Part shown: positions 47,617 through 55,618 of the stretch, piece by piece
Position numbering within the stretch: position 1 is the first letter of the stretch
Layout: each line of letters starts with the position of its first letter
The notes under the pieces: model-generated
Seen by the model: only the letters and a program-made list of their open reading frames with translations
Database searches by the model: none
Told to the model about the DNA's origin: nothing
DNA from: an uncultured Candidatus Melainabacteria bacterium
GTDB taxonomy: Bacteria > Cyanobacteriota > Vampirovibrionia > Gastranaerophilales > Gastranaerophilaceae
Assembly (NCBI GenBank): GCA_934777245.1
Contig: CAKVND010000003.1
Coordinates: 1-64,000, forward strand
Length of the DNA: 64,000 nucleotides
Reading direction: 5' to 3'
Program-made: the position numbers and the translations under genes

Positions 47617-49089
47617 TTATGAATAAACAAATGGTGGGCCGTTTTTGATTTCAAACAAGATATTATCGGCAATGATTTTTAATTCTTCTTTTGATTTACC
47701 GGCTTCTTTTTGTATATAGAATTCATCGCAAAGCGGTTCGATTGCCGATTCTTTTTTTGCTTTAAAATTTCTAAGTTCAGTAGAAACAAGTCTTCTTTGC
47801 AATTCTAATTCTGTCTGTGCATTATATTTTTTAACTTGAACATCCTTTATTGCTTCTGCGGCCGTTTTTCCGCCATATGCCAATGCTGAAATTCCGGTAA
47901 TTCCAAAAAATAAATTCTTAAATTGTGGATTTTTAGGATTCATTAGCCAATCATAAAAGAAGGACAAATAATCATTAACGTGCGAAAAATACGTAATTTT
48001 ATTTCGACCGGAACCGCCCATCATCGGATTAACTTTTTCTGTTGCTTGATTCATGTCATCTTTCAAGTGTTTTATAAATTCTTCTTTTTCAGTCTTTGAC
48101 AAATTTAACTTATTAACAACACGTTCAACTTCTTCCGGTGTTGCATAAATAGATTCAAGCATGTTAGCAATAAGCATTTTATATGCATCTTTACCTTTTA
48201 AGATTTCATAATTATTACCTTGAATATCTTCTATTGGTTTTCCTTTGTTAAAATCTTCAATAATTTTATCAATACCGAGTTTTGTATTTTTTATTCCATT
48301 TTTAATATATTCATCACTTTTTCGAATATTTCTTGTTGCAAAATATCCCAAACCTAAAATCGAAAGCAATGTAGCTCCACCTATTAACCACATTTTGTTA
48401 TTATTAGTTTCTGATTGATTTTCATTTTTACCTTTGAACGCAAGTTCTTGAGAAAATATTTTTGCTTTAGACGACAACATACTTCTGATTATCTGAATTT
48501 TGCCGGAAAAAGATTGAGTTTCTACTTCAATTAAGCTTTCTTGAAGATTTTTCTGAATATCTGCTTCTTGTTTTTTTATCCAAACATCCTTAAACCCGTC
48601 AATAAAAATTTTACCCATAAAAGCCATTGATCCAAGTGTAATTACACCTAATGAAGCTAAAATCGTTTTACGATTCGGCGATTGTATCATGCTAAATATA
48701 CTTTGATGAACTTCGTCATTAATACAATGATTTCTTGTAATTCCCGGAAGCAAATATTCTTTTGTATTTTCCAACTTTCCTTTAGAAAACTTTTTCATCA
48801 TAGCAGTAAATCCGCCTAACAACGCCATGACACCAACTGTTGCAATACACAGCGGGATTAAAGGATCTTTTTGCTTAATTTCCTTTTCATAAACCTTTTG
48901 CGGCATTTCAATATTTGTCTGAGAAATTATTAAAGTATCACAAGTTTCATCAAGACTTAAAAGCGGATCTTTGATAAACGAATTAACAATAACCCCTTCT
49001 TTTACATTAGAATCATTGCGTTTTTGCGTATTCGTCATATTTTTCTGATGCCTTGTAGCTTCAGCATCTTGATTAATTTTCGGTATCAT
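47617..49089 (-). CDS. membrane protein with FKG motif, second gene after the cobalamin-type aptamer
   Basis: 490 residues. Hydrophobic segments: PLCIATVGVMALLGGF, ILASLGVITLGSMAFMG, WLIGGATLLSILGLGYF and LFFGITGISALAYGG. Between segments 2 and 3 stands SQELAFKGKNENQ, matching the VSFKGKGN motif of the 632-aa protein. The rest is charged and helical. It overlaps the Cys-motif gene by 17 bases, so the two are co-translated and lie downstream of the riboswitch-like element at about 49950-50038. No known transporter or enzyme domain is recognised. Confidence 0.78.
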   Translation of the reverse strand: MIPKINQDAEATRHQKNMTNTQKRNDSNVKEGVIVNSFIKDPLLSLDETCDTLIISQTNIEMPQKVYEKEIKQKDPLIPLCIATVGVMALLGGFTAMMKKFSKGKLENTKEYLLPGITRNHCINDEVHQSIFSMIQSPNRKTILASLGVITLGSMAFMGKIFIDGFKDVWIKKQEADIQKNLQESLIEVETQSFSGKIQIIRSMLSSKAKIFSQELAFKGKNENQSETNNNKMWLIGGATLLSILGLGYFATRNIRKSDEYIKNGIKNTKLGIDKIIEDFNKGKPIEDIQGNNYEILKGKDAYKMLIANMLESIYATPEEVERVVNKLNLSKTEKEEFIKHLKDDMNQATEKVNPMMGGSGRNKITYFSHVNDYLSFFYDWLMNPKNPQFKNLFFGITGISALAYGGKTAAEAIKDVQVKKYNAQTELELQRRLVSTELRNFKAKKESAIEPLCDEFYIQKEAGKSKEELKIIADNILFEIKNGPPFVYS

Positions 49090-49753
49090 CTTTTTTCTTT
49101 TTTCTCAGTTTTTGAATGAATGTTTTTAAATTAAAAATCTTTTTATCTTCGTCTATTTTTTTATCGTCATCTTTTGTTTCATCTTTTTTGAAAATCTTAA
49201 ATAAACTTTCAAACTTTGATTTTACAACACTTACAAATTCTGAAACTTTTTTTTCGACAAAGGCTTTGGCTTCACCGAATATGGCGTTCAGTTTATCTTG
49301 GATATCTACGATTTTTTGTTTAAATTGGGCTATTTTTTCACTAAAATTAGCAACTAAATTAGGGATATTCTTGATAAAATTTGTGATTGGAACGACGATA
49401 TTAACGATTGTATATGCAACAGGCTTTAAAATAAAGCTATTTGCTATTTTGTTTGCAAAATTTAACATATTTTGTGCCACTTTTTCTAAATTTTGTTGAA
49501 AGGCTAAAACTGCTTCGGCGTGTTGCTTAAGATTGTTTTCGTGAGCTTCAATCCTTGCTTGCCTAGCTTTCATCATAGCGCCTATCATAGCACATTGATG
49601 ATAACTCATTTCTCCGGCTTTTTGCGGGCGTTCACCTACACGCATAGAACCACCGCCACCCATACCCGAACAAATCGGACAAGCTGAAGGCGACATTCCA
49701 TGTGGGCATAGTCCTGAACTTGCTTTATTTATACTTTGTACTGCGTTTGACAA
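49073..49753 (-). CDS. Cys-motif protein (CPHG...CPIC) of unknown function, first gene after the aptamer
   Basis: 226 residues. Near the N-terminus stands CPHGMSPSACPICSGMGGGG (C16, H18, C25, C28), with another Cys at about 53 (YHQCAMIG); this looks like a small metal- or cofactor-binding knuckle. A helical stretch with amphipathic character follows (about 65-190, including VAYTIVNIVVPITNFI), then a Lys/Asp-rich C-terminus. No signal peptide is seen. GGATAAC upstream is a modest ribosome-binding site. It is co-transcribed with the downstream membrane protein (17-base overlap). The putative cobalamin aptamer lies about 200 bases upstream on the same strand. Confidence 0.78.
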   Translation of the reverse strand: MSNAVQSINKASSGLCPHGMSPSACPICSGMGGGGSMRVGERPQKAGEMSYHQCAMIGAMMKARQARIEAHENNLKQHAEAVLAFQQNLEKVAQNMLNFANKIANSFILKPVAYTIVNIVVPITNFIKNIPNLVANFSEKIAQFKQKIVDIQDKLNAIFGEAKAFVEKKVSEFVSVVKSKFESLFKIFKKDETKDDDKKIDEDKKIFNLKTFIQKLRKKKKDDTEN

Positions 49754-49789
49754 TTGAGTTATCCTTTTTTATTTACCCCTTTACCACTT

Positions 49790-49850
49790 TATCCCTTTAC
49801 CCCACCCCGAAATCAAAGATTTCGACCCTCCCTCAAGGGGAGGGTAAAGG
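49790..49850. repeat. palindromic intergenic repeat, family B copy
   Basis: It contains accccaccccgaaatc, then aaag, gatttcgaccctccctc and aaggggagggtaaagg. The inner arms cgaaatc / gatttcg and ccctcc..aa..ggggaggg are self-complementary. It closely matches the 42465-42510 copy. Confidence 0.7.
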
Positions 49851-49949
49851 CGCACGAATCAAAGTTTCTTTCCCTTCTCAGACAAAAGGCGAGAGGTGAA
49901 ACTACACATTAACTTACATGCAATACCATGAATCGTGGTTTGCATAAAA

Positions 49950-50038
49950 TAATACGTAGTATTCCGACTTTAACGGTTGCGGCACAGCTGCGGATTTTCA
50001 CCGCGTTTTCCTCGTTATTCAATTTCTTCTATCGTAAA
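49950..50038 (-). promoter_or_regulatory. cobalamin riboswitch-like aptamer (short form)
   Basis: Read on the minus strand, the element contains GAGGAAAACGCGGTGAAAAT, then CCGCAGCTGTGCCGCAACCG and TTAAAGTCGGAATAC. These follow the cobalamin aptamer core in order: GGGAA-like, CGG-TGNAAATCCG, GCTG, CCCGCAAC[TC]GT and the 3' AGTC-GGA-AC box. The P5 arms (GCGG/CCGC) pair, and the 3' TACGTA can pair with the 5' TTACG as P1. The P7-P11 arms of the long form are missing, as in the compact class II type. It lies in the leader of the gene at 49073-49753. Confidence 0.75.
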
Positions 50039-50065
50039 ATAAGCAAAGGTAAATGTCAAAAGCGA

Positions 50066-51079
50066 TTAATCATCATCTTTTTCAGATGCGCGTTTCAATA
50101 TATTTGAATCAAGTTTCTTTTTGCCATATTTTTTATGTGAAACATCCATGAGTTTTTCACTCGGGCGTTTACTTTTTCTCTTTTTAGGCAATTGTTCTTT
50201 AGCTTGCAAAACGTTCCCTGCTAATTCTCTATACCACATAGACCAAAGAATTGAGCGCAATGGTAATGTATATTGGATTAGAATTTGTGCAATTATAGTT
50301 TGAATAGTAAATAGCGCAATATTTTCTTTTGGAATATTAGGAATTCCGTATATTTGTAAATTCAAATCCGGCAATTGATTTATAATTGGCATTATTAAAT
50401 TTGCCAAAAAGGTATTAATATTAGCGATATCAAAGACTTTTATTACGATTTGCGGAATAAATAAATAAGTTAAAAGCCCTGCAAATGCCATTAACATAAA
50501 CGTTGATGCAAAATGCCCTTTAACAAGCTCTAGACTTCTTTTTACACATCCAGCCGGAGATAATTCGGGTTCGAACGTAAACACTTGAAAGACAAGCACA
50601 AAATAGATTGCAAGAATTCCACAAACAACCCAGAATAGCGGACAAATTGCAATTGTTGAAAAAATACCAAATAAAAACCACAGCCCGACAAATGCAATAC
50701 TTCTGCGCTTAATTAATTCTGTATGAGCATCAAAATCATACACGCGCCCACTTTTAAGCATGTTATCCAGCATTGAATTAATTGCGCCATAAGCAACCAA
50801 ATAATCCCAAAAAGCTTTTATAAAAATTGCAAGTCCGGGAAGGGTTATGAGAATTGACAACAAAATTAAAGTGTTGAAATTATCAAGTGATGAATATTTT
50901 TCAAGCAAATTAGGAAGATTTTGTGTGTAGAAAAATGTTATAAGCAAAACCAAGCCCAATCCTGCGATTTGACCTAAAACCGGAAAAGACATATATTGAA
51001 CGAATTTATCGAAATTCGAGAAATAAAGTCCGATTGATTCTGAAAAAATACCCAGCGGTGTTTTATTCTTTTTTGCCAC
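50066..51079 (-). CDS. multi-pass membrane protein
   Basis: A 337-residue inner-membrane protein with about six hydrophobic segments (VLGQIAGLGLVLLITFFY; LILLSILITLPGLAIFI; FVGLWFLFGIFSTIAI; VVCGILAIYFVLVFQVF; FMLMAFAGLLTYLFIP; IQTIIAQILIQYTLPL) and a highly basic C-terminal tail (KKRKSKRPSEK). No family is assigned. I place the start at GTG 51077-51079 because GAGGAG lies 7 bases upstream. The longer frame upstream would run into the divergent PHP gene. Confidence 0.78.
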   Translation of the reverse strand: MAKKNKTPLGIFSESIGLYFSNFDKFVQYMSFPVLGQIAGLGLVLLITFFYTQNLPNLLEKYSSLDNFNTLILLSILITLPGLAIFIKAFWDYLVAYGAINSMLDNMLKSGRVYDFDAHTELIKRRSIAFVGLWFLFGIFSTIAICPLFWVVCGILAIYFVLVFQVFTFEPELSPAGCVKRSLELVKGHFASTFMLMAFAGLLTYLFIPQIVIKVFDIANINTFLANLIMPIINQLPDLNLQIYGIPNIPKENIALFTIQTIIAQILIQYTLPLRSILWSMWYRELAGNVLQAKEQLPKKRKSKRPSEKLMDVSHKKYGKKKLDSNILKRASEKDDD

Positions 51080-51137
51080 AAAAATCTCCTCTTCGTCTAT
51101 GTTTGTAATAAAATAATTGTAATATAAAGATAAGATT

Positions 51138-51749
51138 ATGAGAAATTTAAGAGATTTAAAAGAAGAAGATTTTAAGAAAATAAATTTGCACATCCACACA
51201 ACCTGTTCTGACGGTAAAGCAGAAGCCGAAGACATTTTAAAAAGCGCAAAAGAGCAAGGTTATGAATTAATTGCAATAACTGACCATAATACAATAGAAG
51301 CACACAAACGAATTCAAGATGATATATTGATGACAGGTGTGGAATTTGATTGTTGGTGCGGATATGTTTTTATACATTTGCTTGCCTATGGAATTGATAT
51401 TCATAATGAAGAATTAGCGCAGTTTATGGCAAAAACTAAGGCTGAAACGGAAGGAGATTTAATTAGACTTTTTTCTACAAGAAATGTACCAAAACTAATT
51501 AAAGCTATCCATAATGCAGGAGGAATAGCAGTTCTTGCACATCCTGCGTGTTATTGGGCAATTAGCCTTGAAAATTTAGTAAAAAAACTTATCTCTTATG
51601 GGCTTGACGGAATTGAAGTTTATTATCCGTATCCAAGATTTAGAAAAATTGTAAAATTCCATTCGTCAAAAGATGTTAGAAAAATTGCCGATAAGTATCC
51701 GCAACTCATTAAGACAGGCGGAACCGATTTCCATGGAATTAAATTTTGA
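51138..51749 (+). CDS. PHP-domain phosphoesterase (YciV/RNase AM-like)
   Basis: A 203-residue metal-dependent phosphoesterase. The PHP signatures are present: NLHIHTTCSDG, AITDHNTIEAHK, the E of TGVEF, LAHPACYW and the C-terminal GGTDFHG, which together supply the trinuclear metal ligands. Relatives such as YciV remove 5' nucleotides from RNA or hydrolyse 3',5'-bisphosphates. It is about 80 residues shorter than YciV, missing part of the region between TGVEF and AHPA, so it is a compact form. Divergent from the membrane-protein gene by 58 bases. Confidence 0.85.
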   Translation: MRNLRDLKEEDFKKINLHIHTTCSDGKAEAEDILKSAKEQGYELIAITDHNTIEAHKRIQDDILMTGVEFDCWCGYVFIHLLAYGIDIHNEELAQFMAKTKAETEGDLIRLFSTRNVPKLIKAIHNAGGIAVLAHPACYWAISLENLVKKLISYGLDGIEVYYPYPRFRKIVKFHSSKDVRKIADKYPQLIKTGGTDFHGIKF

Positions 51750-51799
51750 TAAAGACGCACTGTAATTACGAAGGAAGCCTCATGCCTCGTAAAATACAA

Positions 51800-52876
51800 T
51801 TACTCGGCATCTTCTTTTTCTTCTTGAGGTTTAATTGGTTGTGGTTTTGTCATTACGCTTATAATACTCAAAGCAACCATAATCAAAATTAAAACCGCAA
51901 TATATATAAAATAATTCTTTAAAGTACCAGTAAAATATGTAGCAACAGCTCCACCAACAATAGCAACAGAAGTCAAAATTGCAACCGTTTTCTTCTGAGA
52001 AAACCCAGCTTTTAAAAGTTTATGGTGAATGTGCTCAGCATCAGCCACAAATGGAGATTTACCCTTCATAATTCTTCTTAAACTTGAATAAGTAATATCC
52101 ATAATTGGAACAGCTAATACCAAAAATGGCAATAACACTGCTAAAGCCGCGCCTTTCATTACGCCTGCAATTGAAAGTGTTGCAAGCAAGAATCCGGAAA
52201 ATAATGCGCCGGAATCACCCATGAAAATTTTCGCCGGATTAAAATTAAAAGTAAGGAAAGCAAGCATAGAGCCTGCTAGGATAAATGCGATTAATGCTGT
52301 AATTGGTTGAGCCGGAGTGATTGCAACCGCAATTAGAGCTAAAGTTATTGAACTAACTGTAATAACAGAGCCTGCAAGCCCGTCTACGCCGTCAATAAAG
52401 TTTACGGCATTTGAAATTCCTACAATCCAAAGAAGTGTTATCGGATATGAGAAAATTCCCAAATGAATTACCCCACCGAACGGATTAAATATTGTATCAA
52501 TCTGAACGCCAAGTAAATAAACTATTGTAGCGATTGATAATTGTATTACTAATTTAAATTTTGCATCAAGATTATAAACATCATCAACAAGTCCTAATAA
52601 GAACATTAATGAACCGCCTAATAGAATGCCGGAAAGCAAGCTTCCATAAGGATAATAACTTAATAATACCAAGAATAAAAAGGTTAGCATGGCACTTGAC
52701 CAAATTGCAACACCGCCCAATCTTGATATTGGCACTTTATGGATTTTTCTTGCATTCGGTAAATCTACCAAACCTTCTTTTTGAGAAAATTCTATTACAA
52801 AAGGAACAATAAATACCCCAATTAAATAAGAAATAAATGCCCCTATAATATGTGCCTGTGTAAGTTTTATAATCAT
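51800..52876 (-). CDS. WecA/TagO-like undecaprenyl-phosphate GlcNAc-1-phosphate transferase
   Basis: This polytopic membrane enzyme transfers GlcNAc-1-P (or a related sugar phosphate) from UDP-sugar to undecaprenyl phosphate, the first step for O-antigen, teichoic-acid-like or capsule polymers. In 358 residues and about eleven hydrophobic segments it keeps HKVPISRLGG, the DD of LGLVDDVYN, NFIDGVDGLAGS, FMGDSGA and the cytosolic HIHHKLL motif, which favours WecA/TagO over MraY. ATG is preceded by AAAGGAAA. Confidence 0.92.
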   Translation of the reverse strand: MIIKLTQAHIIGAFISYLIGVFIVPFVIEFSQKEGLVDLPNARKIHKVPISRLGGVAIWSSAMLTFLFLVLLSYYPYGSLLSGILLGGSLMFLLGLVDDVYNLDAKFKLVIQLSIATIVYLLGVQIDTIFNPFGGVIHLGIFSYPITLLWIVGISNAVNFIDGVDGLAGSVITVSSITLALIAVAITPAQPITALIAFILAGSMLAFLTFNFNPAKIFMGDSGALFSGFLLATLSIAGVMKGAALAVLLPFLVLAVPIMDITYSSLRRIMKGKSPFVADAEHIHHKLLKAGFSQKKTVAILTSVAIVGGAVATYFTGTLKNYFIYIAVLILIMVALSIISVMTKPQPIKPQEEKEDAE

Positions 52877-52955
52877 AATTTTCCTTTGTTTTTTCTTTTA
52901 TTATACCAAATAAAATATAAGGTGCAATTTGTTTATTAATGATACAAAATAAAAA

Positions 52956-52975
52956 GCCGAGTGTGTCCACTCGGC
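52956..52975 (-). terminator. intrinsic terminator for the 756-aa GH13 gene
   Basis: The perfect 8-bp GC-rich stem gccgagtg / cactcggc with a 4-base loop is followed on the minus strand by TTTTTATTTT. It lies about 225 bases past the stop at 53200. Confidence 0.85.
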
Positions 52976-53039
52976 GAATCCCTATATTACTTAATCGTAG
53001 TTTACTTAATCGTATTATACTCCGTTTGGGCGTTTGCCC

Positions 53040-53100
53040 TTGAAATTGTTTTGGGGTGGAAGATTTGCCCCTAACCCTCTCCCACAAGGGGCGAGGGAAC
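53040..53100. repeat. palindromic intergenic repeat, family B copy
   Basis: Contains ttggggtggaagatttgccc, then ctaaccctctcccacaaggg and gcgagggaac; the CCCTCTCCC-ACAA-GGGGCGAGGG part is the conserved hairpin of the family. Confidence 0.65.
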
Positions 53101-53199
53101 ATACTCTCTGGTAGTTGTTACATTGAGGATGACTTGTAGTTTTTGTTTTTACTTGTAGTTTCACAAATGTCATCCGACCCAATGACTACGTACGTAGTA

Positions 53200-55470
53200 C
53201 TACTTAATCACTGTAAAGAACTTGAATTCAGCAGGCATAAGTTTTCCGAAAGAAAGTGAATTTGTTGCTGCCACGAATTTTTCTTCGATATAATCTTTAC
53301 CATCAAATCTGAATTCTGAAACGATTGAATAGTCGCAAGAAAGTTCAATTGTTTTGTCGAAAACTTCTCGTCCTTCTCTTTCTTCGTCCCAAGAATTTTC
53401 ACCTTCTTCAACTCTAAACTTTTCAGTTGGTGATTGATAGTTAGCAACTACAAGAATTGAATTCTTTAATCCTTCTTTTTGAATTTGCCATACTACAAAT
53501 CCATCTTCATCTTGTCTTATAATATGAGCTTCACCGTCAGTAATTACAGGACAATTTTTTACAAATCTGTCAATAGCGTCAAATTTTGCAAAGAAATCGT
53601 AGTCTTTTGCTCTTGGCATTGAAACTTCATTTCCGATTACAGATTCCATGCCTGTTTTTGTGAAAGATTCGTCACCGTCAATGTACATTACAGGTCTTTG
53701 AGCGTTGCGTCCTCCTGGTAAGAATTTAAACTTAAACCATTTGAACAAAGCACCCTGTTGACCTAATTGCCCCGGGAAGCGGTCAAACGCTTCAAATTCA
53801 CCGTCTTGATTATTATAAGTTTTCAAAATTGATAGTGGAGTTGATTTTTTAGAAGTTGTATTGTAATTTGCAAGTTCTAAATTTTCTTCTGCAATAACTT
53901 CTGGAGTTTTGTAGCTTTGAGCAGGAATATCGTTACCCCAAAGAACATCGAAGTTCATATCTTCGTGATATTCTTTCAATGATTTTTCACCCAACATATA
54001 TTCTGCTAATGTTGCAAAATATGGAACTTTTTCTTTCATTGCAGAATTTAGCATTCCTAAAACTTTTCTTGGCGCTCTATAACTTATTGGAACACCATCT
54101 TTTTCAGAAACTTCATCAACAATGTGATCGATGTGGTCAACTCTGAAACCATCGAAGTTAAATTCTTCTTGAAGATTTTTCATGTAATCAATAAAGAACT
54201 TGATTACATCGTTGTTATATTTACCATTTTCAAGGCATACAAAATAGTATGGAGTTTGGCAATCAAGGTTCGCAAAATGAGTCACATCTTCGCCGTCAAA
54301 CTTGTAATGTTTAAATGTCGGATATGAAGCGCCTTCGCTCATTTTGTCAAACACAGGAACACCTGCTGAACACCAAGCTCCACCAGGGGCAGGCCACATA
54401 CCTTCTTTAATCAAAGCTTGGATAATTTCACCTTGATTTTTAATATCATTTTCTGACATTTTTTTATTGTGTTTGTTACCTGCAACAGCATTAATAATTG
54501 ATTTTGCTTTTTTGTGTAATCTGTCTTGAATGCTTTTTTCTAACATTGAATTAGATAAGAAAATTTTTGTTTCTTTTAAAAGTTCATCTAATTCATTGAA
54601 AATATTTTGATAATGTTCAGACAAATCTCCGTAGCTTTCACCTTTGATAGATTTTTTATAAATACCGCTTACAATAGCTAAATCATCTTGAGAATATTTA
54701 TCTTTAAGCTCTTGCGCCACTTTATCGACATTCTTTGATAATTCTTCAATCAAAGCGTTAATATCAAACCAACGTGCGCAATCAGGATTTGTTAGAACTA
54801 TTTTTGAGAATCTTCCTGTTTGTGGAAGTATATCATAAATTACAGGGTGTCCTGCAAGTTGTGTCATTTGAATAAATGTTTTAACCTGTTCGTCAGCGTT
54901 CAAACCTGTTTTTTCTAAAATATTTTTGTCTTCCAAGTTCGGGCTAACACAACTTGCTGTCGGAAGATAAGCACAACCGAATTCACGCGGATGGAACGGA
55001 ATTAAATACATTGTTGTAGAAAATACGTTGTTTTCTAAATTTCCTGTAGGTAAAATCAAAAGTTGGCGCATCCAATCCATAAATTTACCTGCTTGCGTGT
55101 TATCTTTGCCTAAACCTGCAAGGTTTGTTAATTTAATATCGTGTCCTTCTTTCTGAAGCCAACTTGAATTTTTAACATTATTTCTTGCTAAAACGCTTGA
55201 TTTAGAGAATTCGAAATTCCCATCTTTAAAAACTCCGTTAGCTTCCCATTTTGATTCAAGCGCAAACAAAACTTCCGCATCTGTTAATTCTTCTAACGCT
55301 TTAACTTGCGGATAAGGAAGATACCCGAATTTTGACATTGTCGTTTTTAAATATTCTTTTCTTTCATCAGAAATACTATCGAAAGAATACATTTCTTTAA
55401 GCTTAGAATAGAAACTGTTTAAATTTTCACAAGAATTTACAGTTTCTTTTTTGAACAAAAAGTCTAACAT
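53200..55470 (-). CDS. GH13 alpha-amylase-family enzyme with large insert (756 aa)
   Basis: A glycoside hydrolase or transglycosylase of the alpha-amylase clan. The nucleophile is D445 in FDGFRVDHIDH and the acid/base E490 in ATLAEYMLG (numbered from the chosen start). A helical insert of ~130 residues (about 245-370) separates the early barrel strands, and C-terminal beta-strands follow. It lacks a signal peptide, so it is probably intracellular. The start is ATG 55470 with GGAG 8 bases upstream; the frame extends 19 codons further without support. It is unlike the other GH13 at 36594 in length and layout. Substrate unknown, plausibly storage or dietary alpha-glucan. Confidence 0.82.
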   Translation of the reverse strand: MLDFLFKKETVNSCENLNSFYSKLKEMYSFDSISDERKEYLKTTMSKFGYLPYPQVKALEELTDAEVLFALESKWEANGVFKDGNFEFSKSSVLARNNVKNSSWLQKEGHDIKLTNLAGLGKDNTQAGKFMDWMRQLLILPTGNLENNVFSTTMYLIPFHPREFGCAYLPTASCVSPNLEDKNILEKTGLNADEQVKTFIQMTQLAGHPVIYDILPQTGRFSKIVLTNPDCARWFDINALIEELSKNVDKVAQELKDKYSQDDLAIVSGIYKKSIKGESYGDLSEHYQNIFNELDELLKETKIFLSNSMLEKSIQDRLHKKAKSIINAVAGNKHNKKMSENDIKNQGEIIQALIKEGMWPAPGGAWCSAGVPVFDKMSEGASYPTFKHYKFDGEDVTHFANLDCQTPYYFVCLENGKYNNDVIKFFIDYMKNLQEEFNFDGFRVDHIDHIVDEVSEKDGVPISYRAPRKVLGMLNSAMKEKVPYFATLAEYMLGEKSLKEYHEDMNFDVLWGNDIPAQSYKTPEVIAEENLELANYNTTSKKSTPLSILKTYNNQDGEFEAFDRFPGQLGQQGALFKWFKFKFLPGGRNAQRPVMYIDGDESFTKTGMESVIGNEVSMPRAKDYDFFAKFDAIDRFVKNCPVITDGEAHIIRQDEDGFVVWQIQKEGLKNSILVVANYQSPTEKFRVEEGENSWDEEREGREVFDKTIELSCDYSIVSEFRFDGKDYIEEKFVAATNSLSFGKLMPAEFKFFTVIK

Positions 55471-55583
55471 AGGGATCTCCTTCAAATTGTGATTGTTTGG
55501 ATTGTATACAAGGATAATATCATGCATATATATTTTTTACAAACAAATATGCAAGTTTGTAAATTTTTGTAACAATGCAAAGA

Positions 55584-55612
55584 TTGTCCTAATTGAAGTT
55601 TTGATGTATTAT
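55584..55612 (+). promoter_or_regulatory. promoter directly before the mannosidase start (leaderless candidate)
   Basis: TTGTCC (55584-55589) and TATTAT (55607-55612) are 17 bases apart. The ATG at 55619 starts 6 bases after the -10 box and no Shine-Dalgarno lies upstream, so transcription should begin at or next to the start codon. Confidence 0.5.
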
Positions 55613-55618
55613 TAATCT

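Larger units (their letters stand above)
49754..50065 (-). other. long 5' leader: aptamer, hairpin and repeat
   Basis: This 312-base stretch has no supported protein gene. In minus-strand order it holds the cobalamin-type aptamer (about 50038-49950), a hairpin (49945-49918; ATGCAA/TTGCAT and ACCA/TGGT arms), then a family B repeat at about 49790-49850 and the ribosome-binding region of the Cys-motif gene. Confidence 0.6.
52877..53199. other. 323-base intergenic spacer
   Basis: No gene is supported. It contains the terminator at 52956-52975, a family B repeat at 53040-53100 and an AT-rich remainder with a short palindrome tacgtacgta near 53188. The open frame across the repeat is an artefact of repeat sequence. 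Confidence 0.6.

Noticed and set aside
49876..49881. CTGAGA box resembling a TPP riboswitch
   Set aside because: Only the short box matches on the minus strand; the other conserved TPP elements (GGGGUGC, ACCUGA) are absent nearby.
49842..49945. 28-codon minus-strand frame beginning ATGCAAACC in the aptamer leader
   Set aside because: It has no ribosome-binding site and begins inside a hairpin; it could be an upstream peptide but nothing supports it.
52737..53102. 121-codon minus-strand open frame
   Set aside because: Its N-terminal third is a translated family B repeat, and the rest is antisense to spacer and overlaps the WecA-like gene start. There is no ribosome-binding site.
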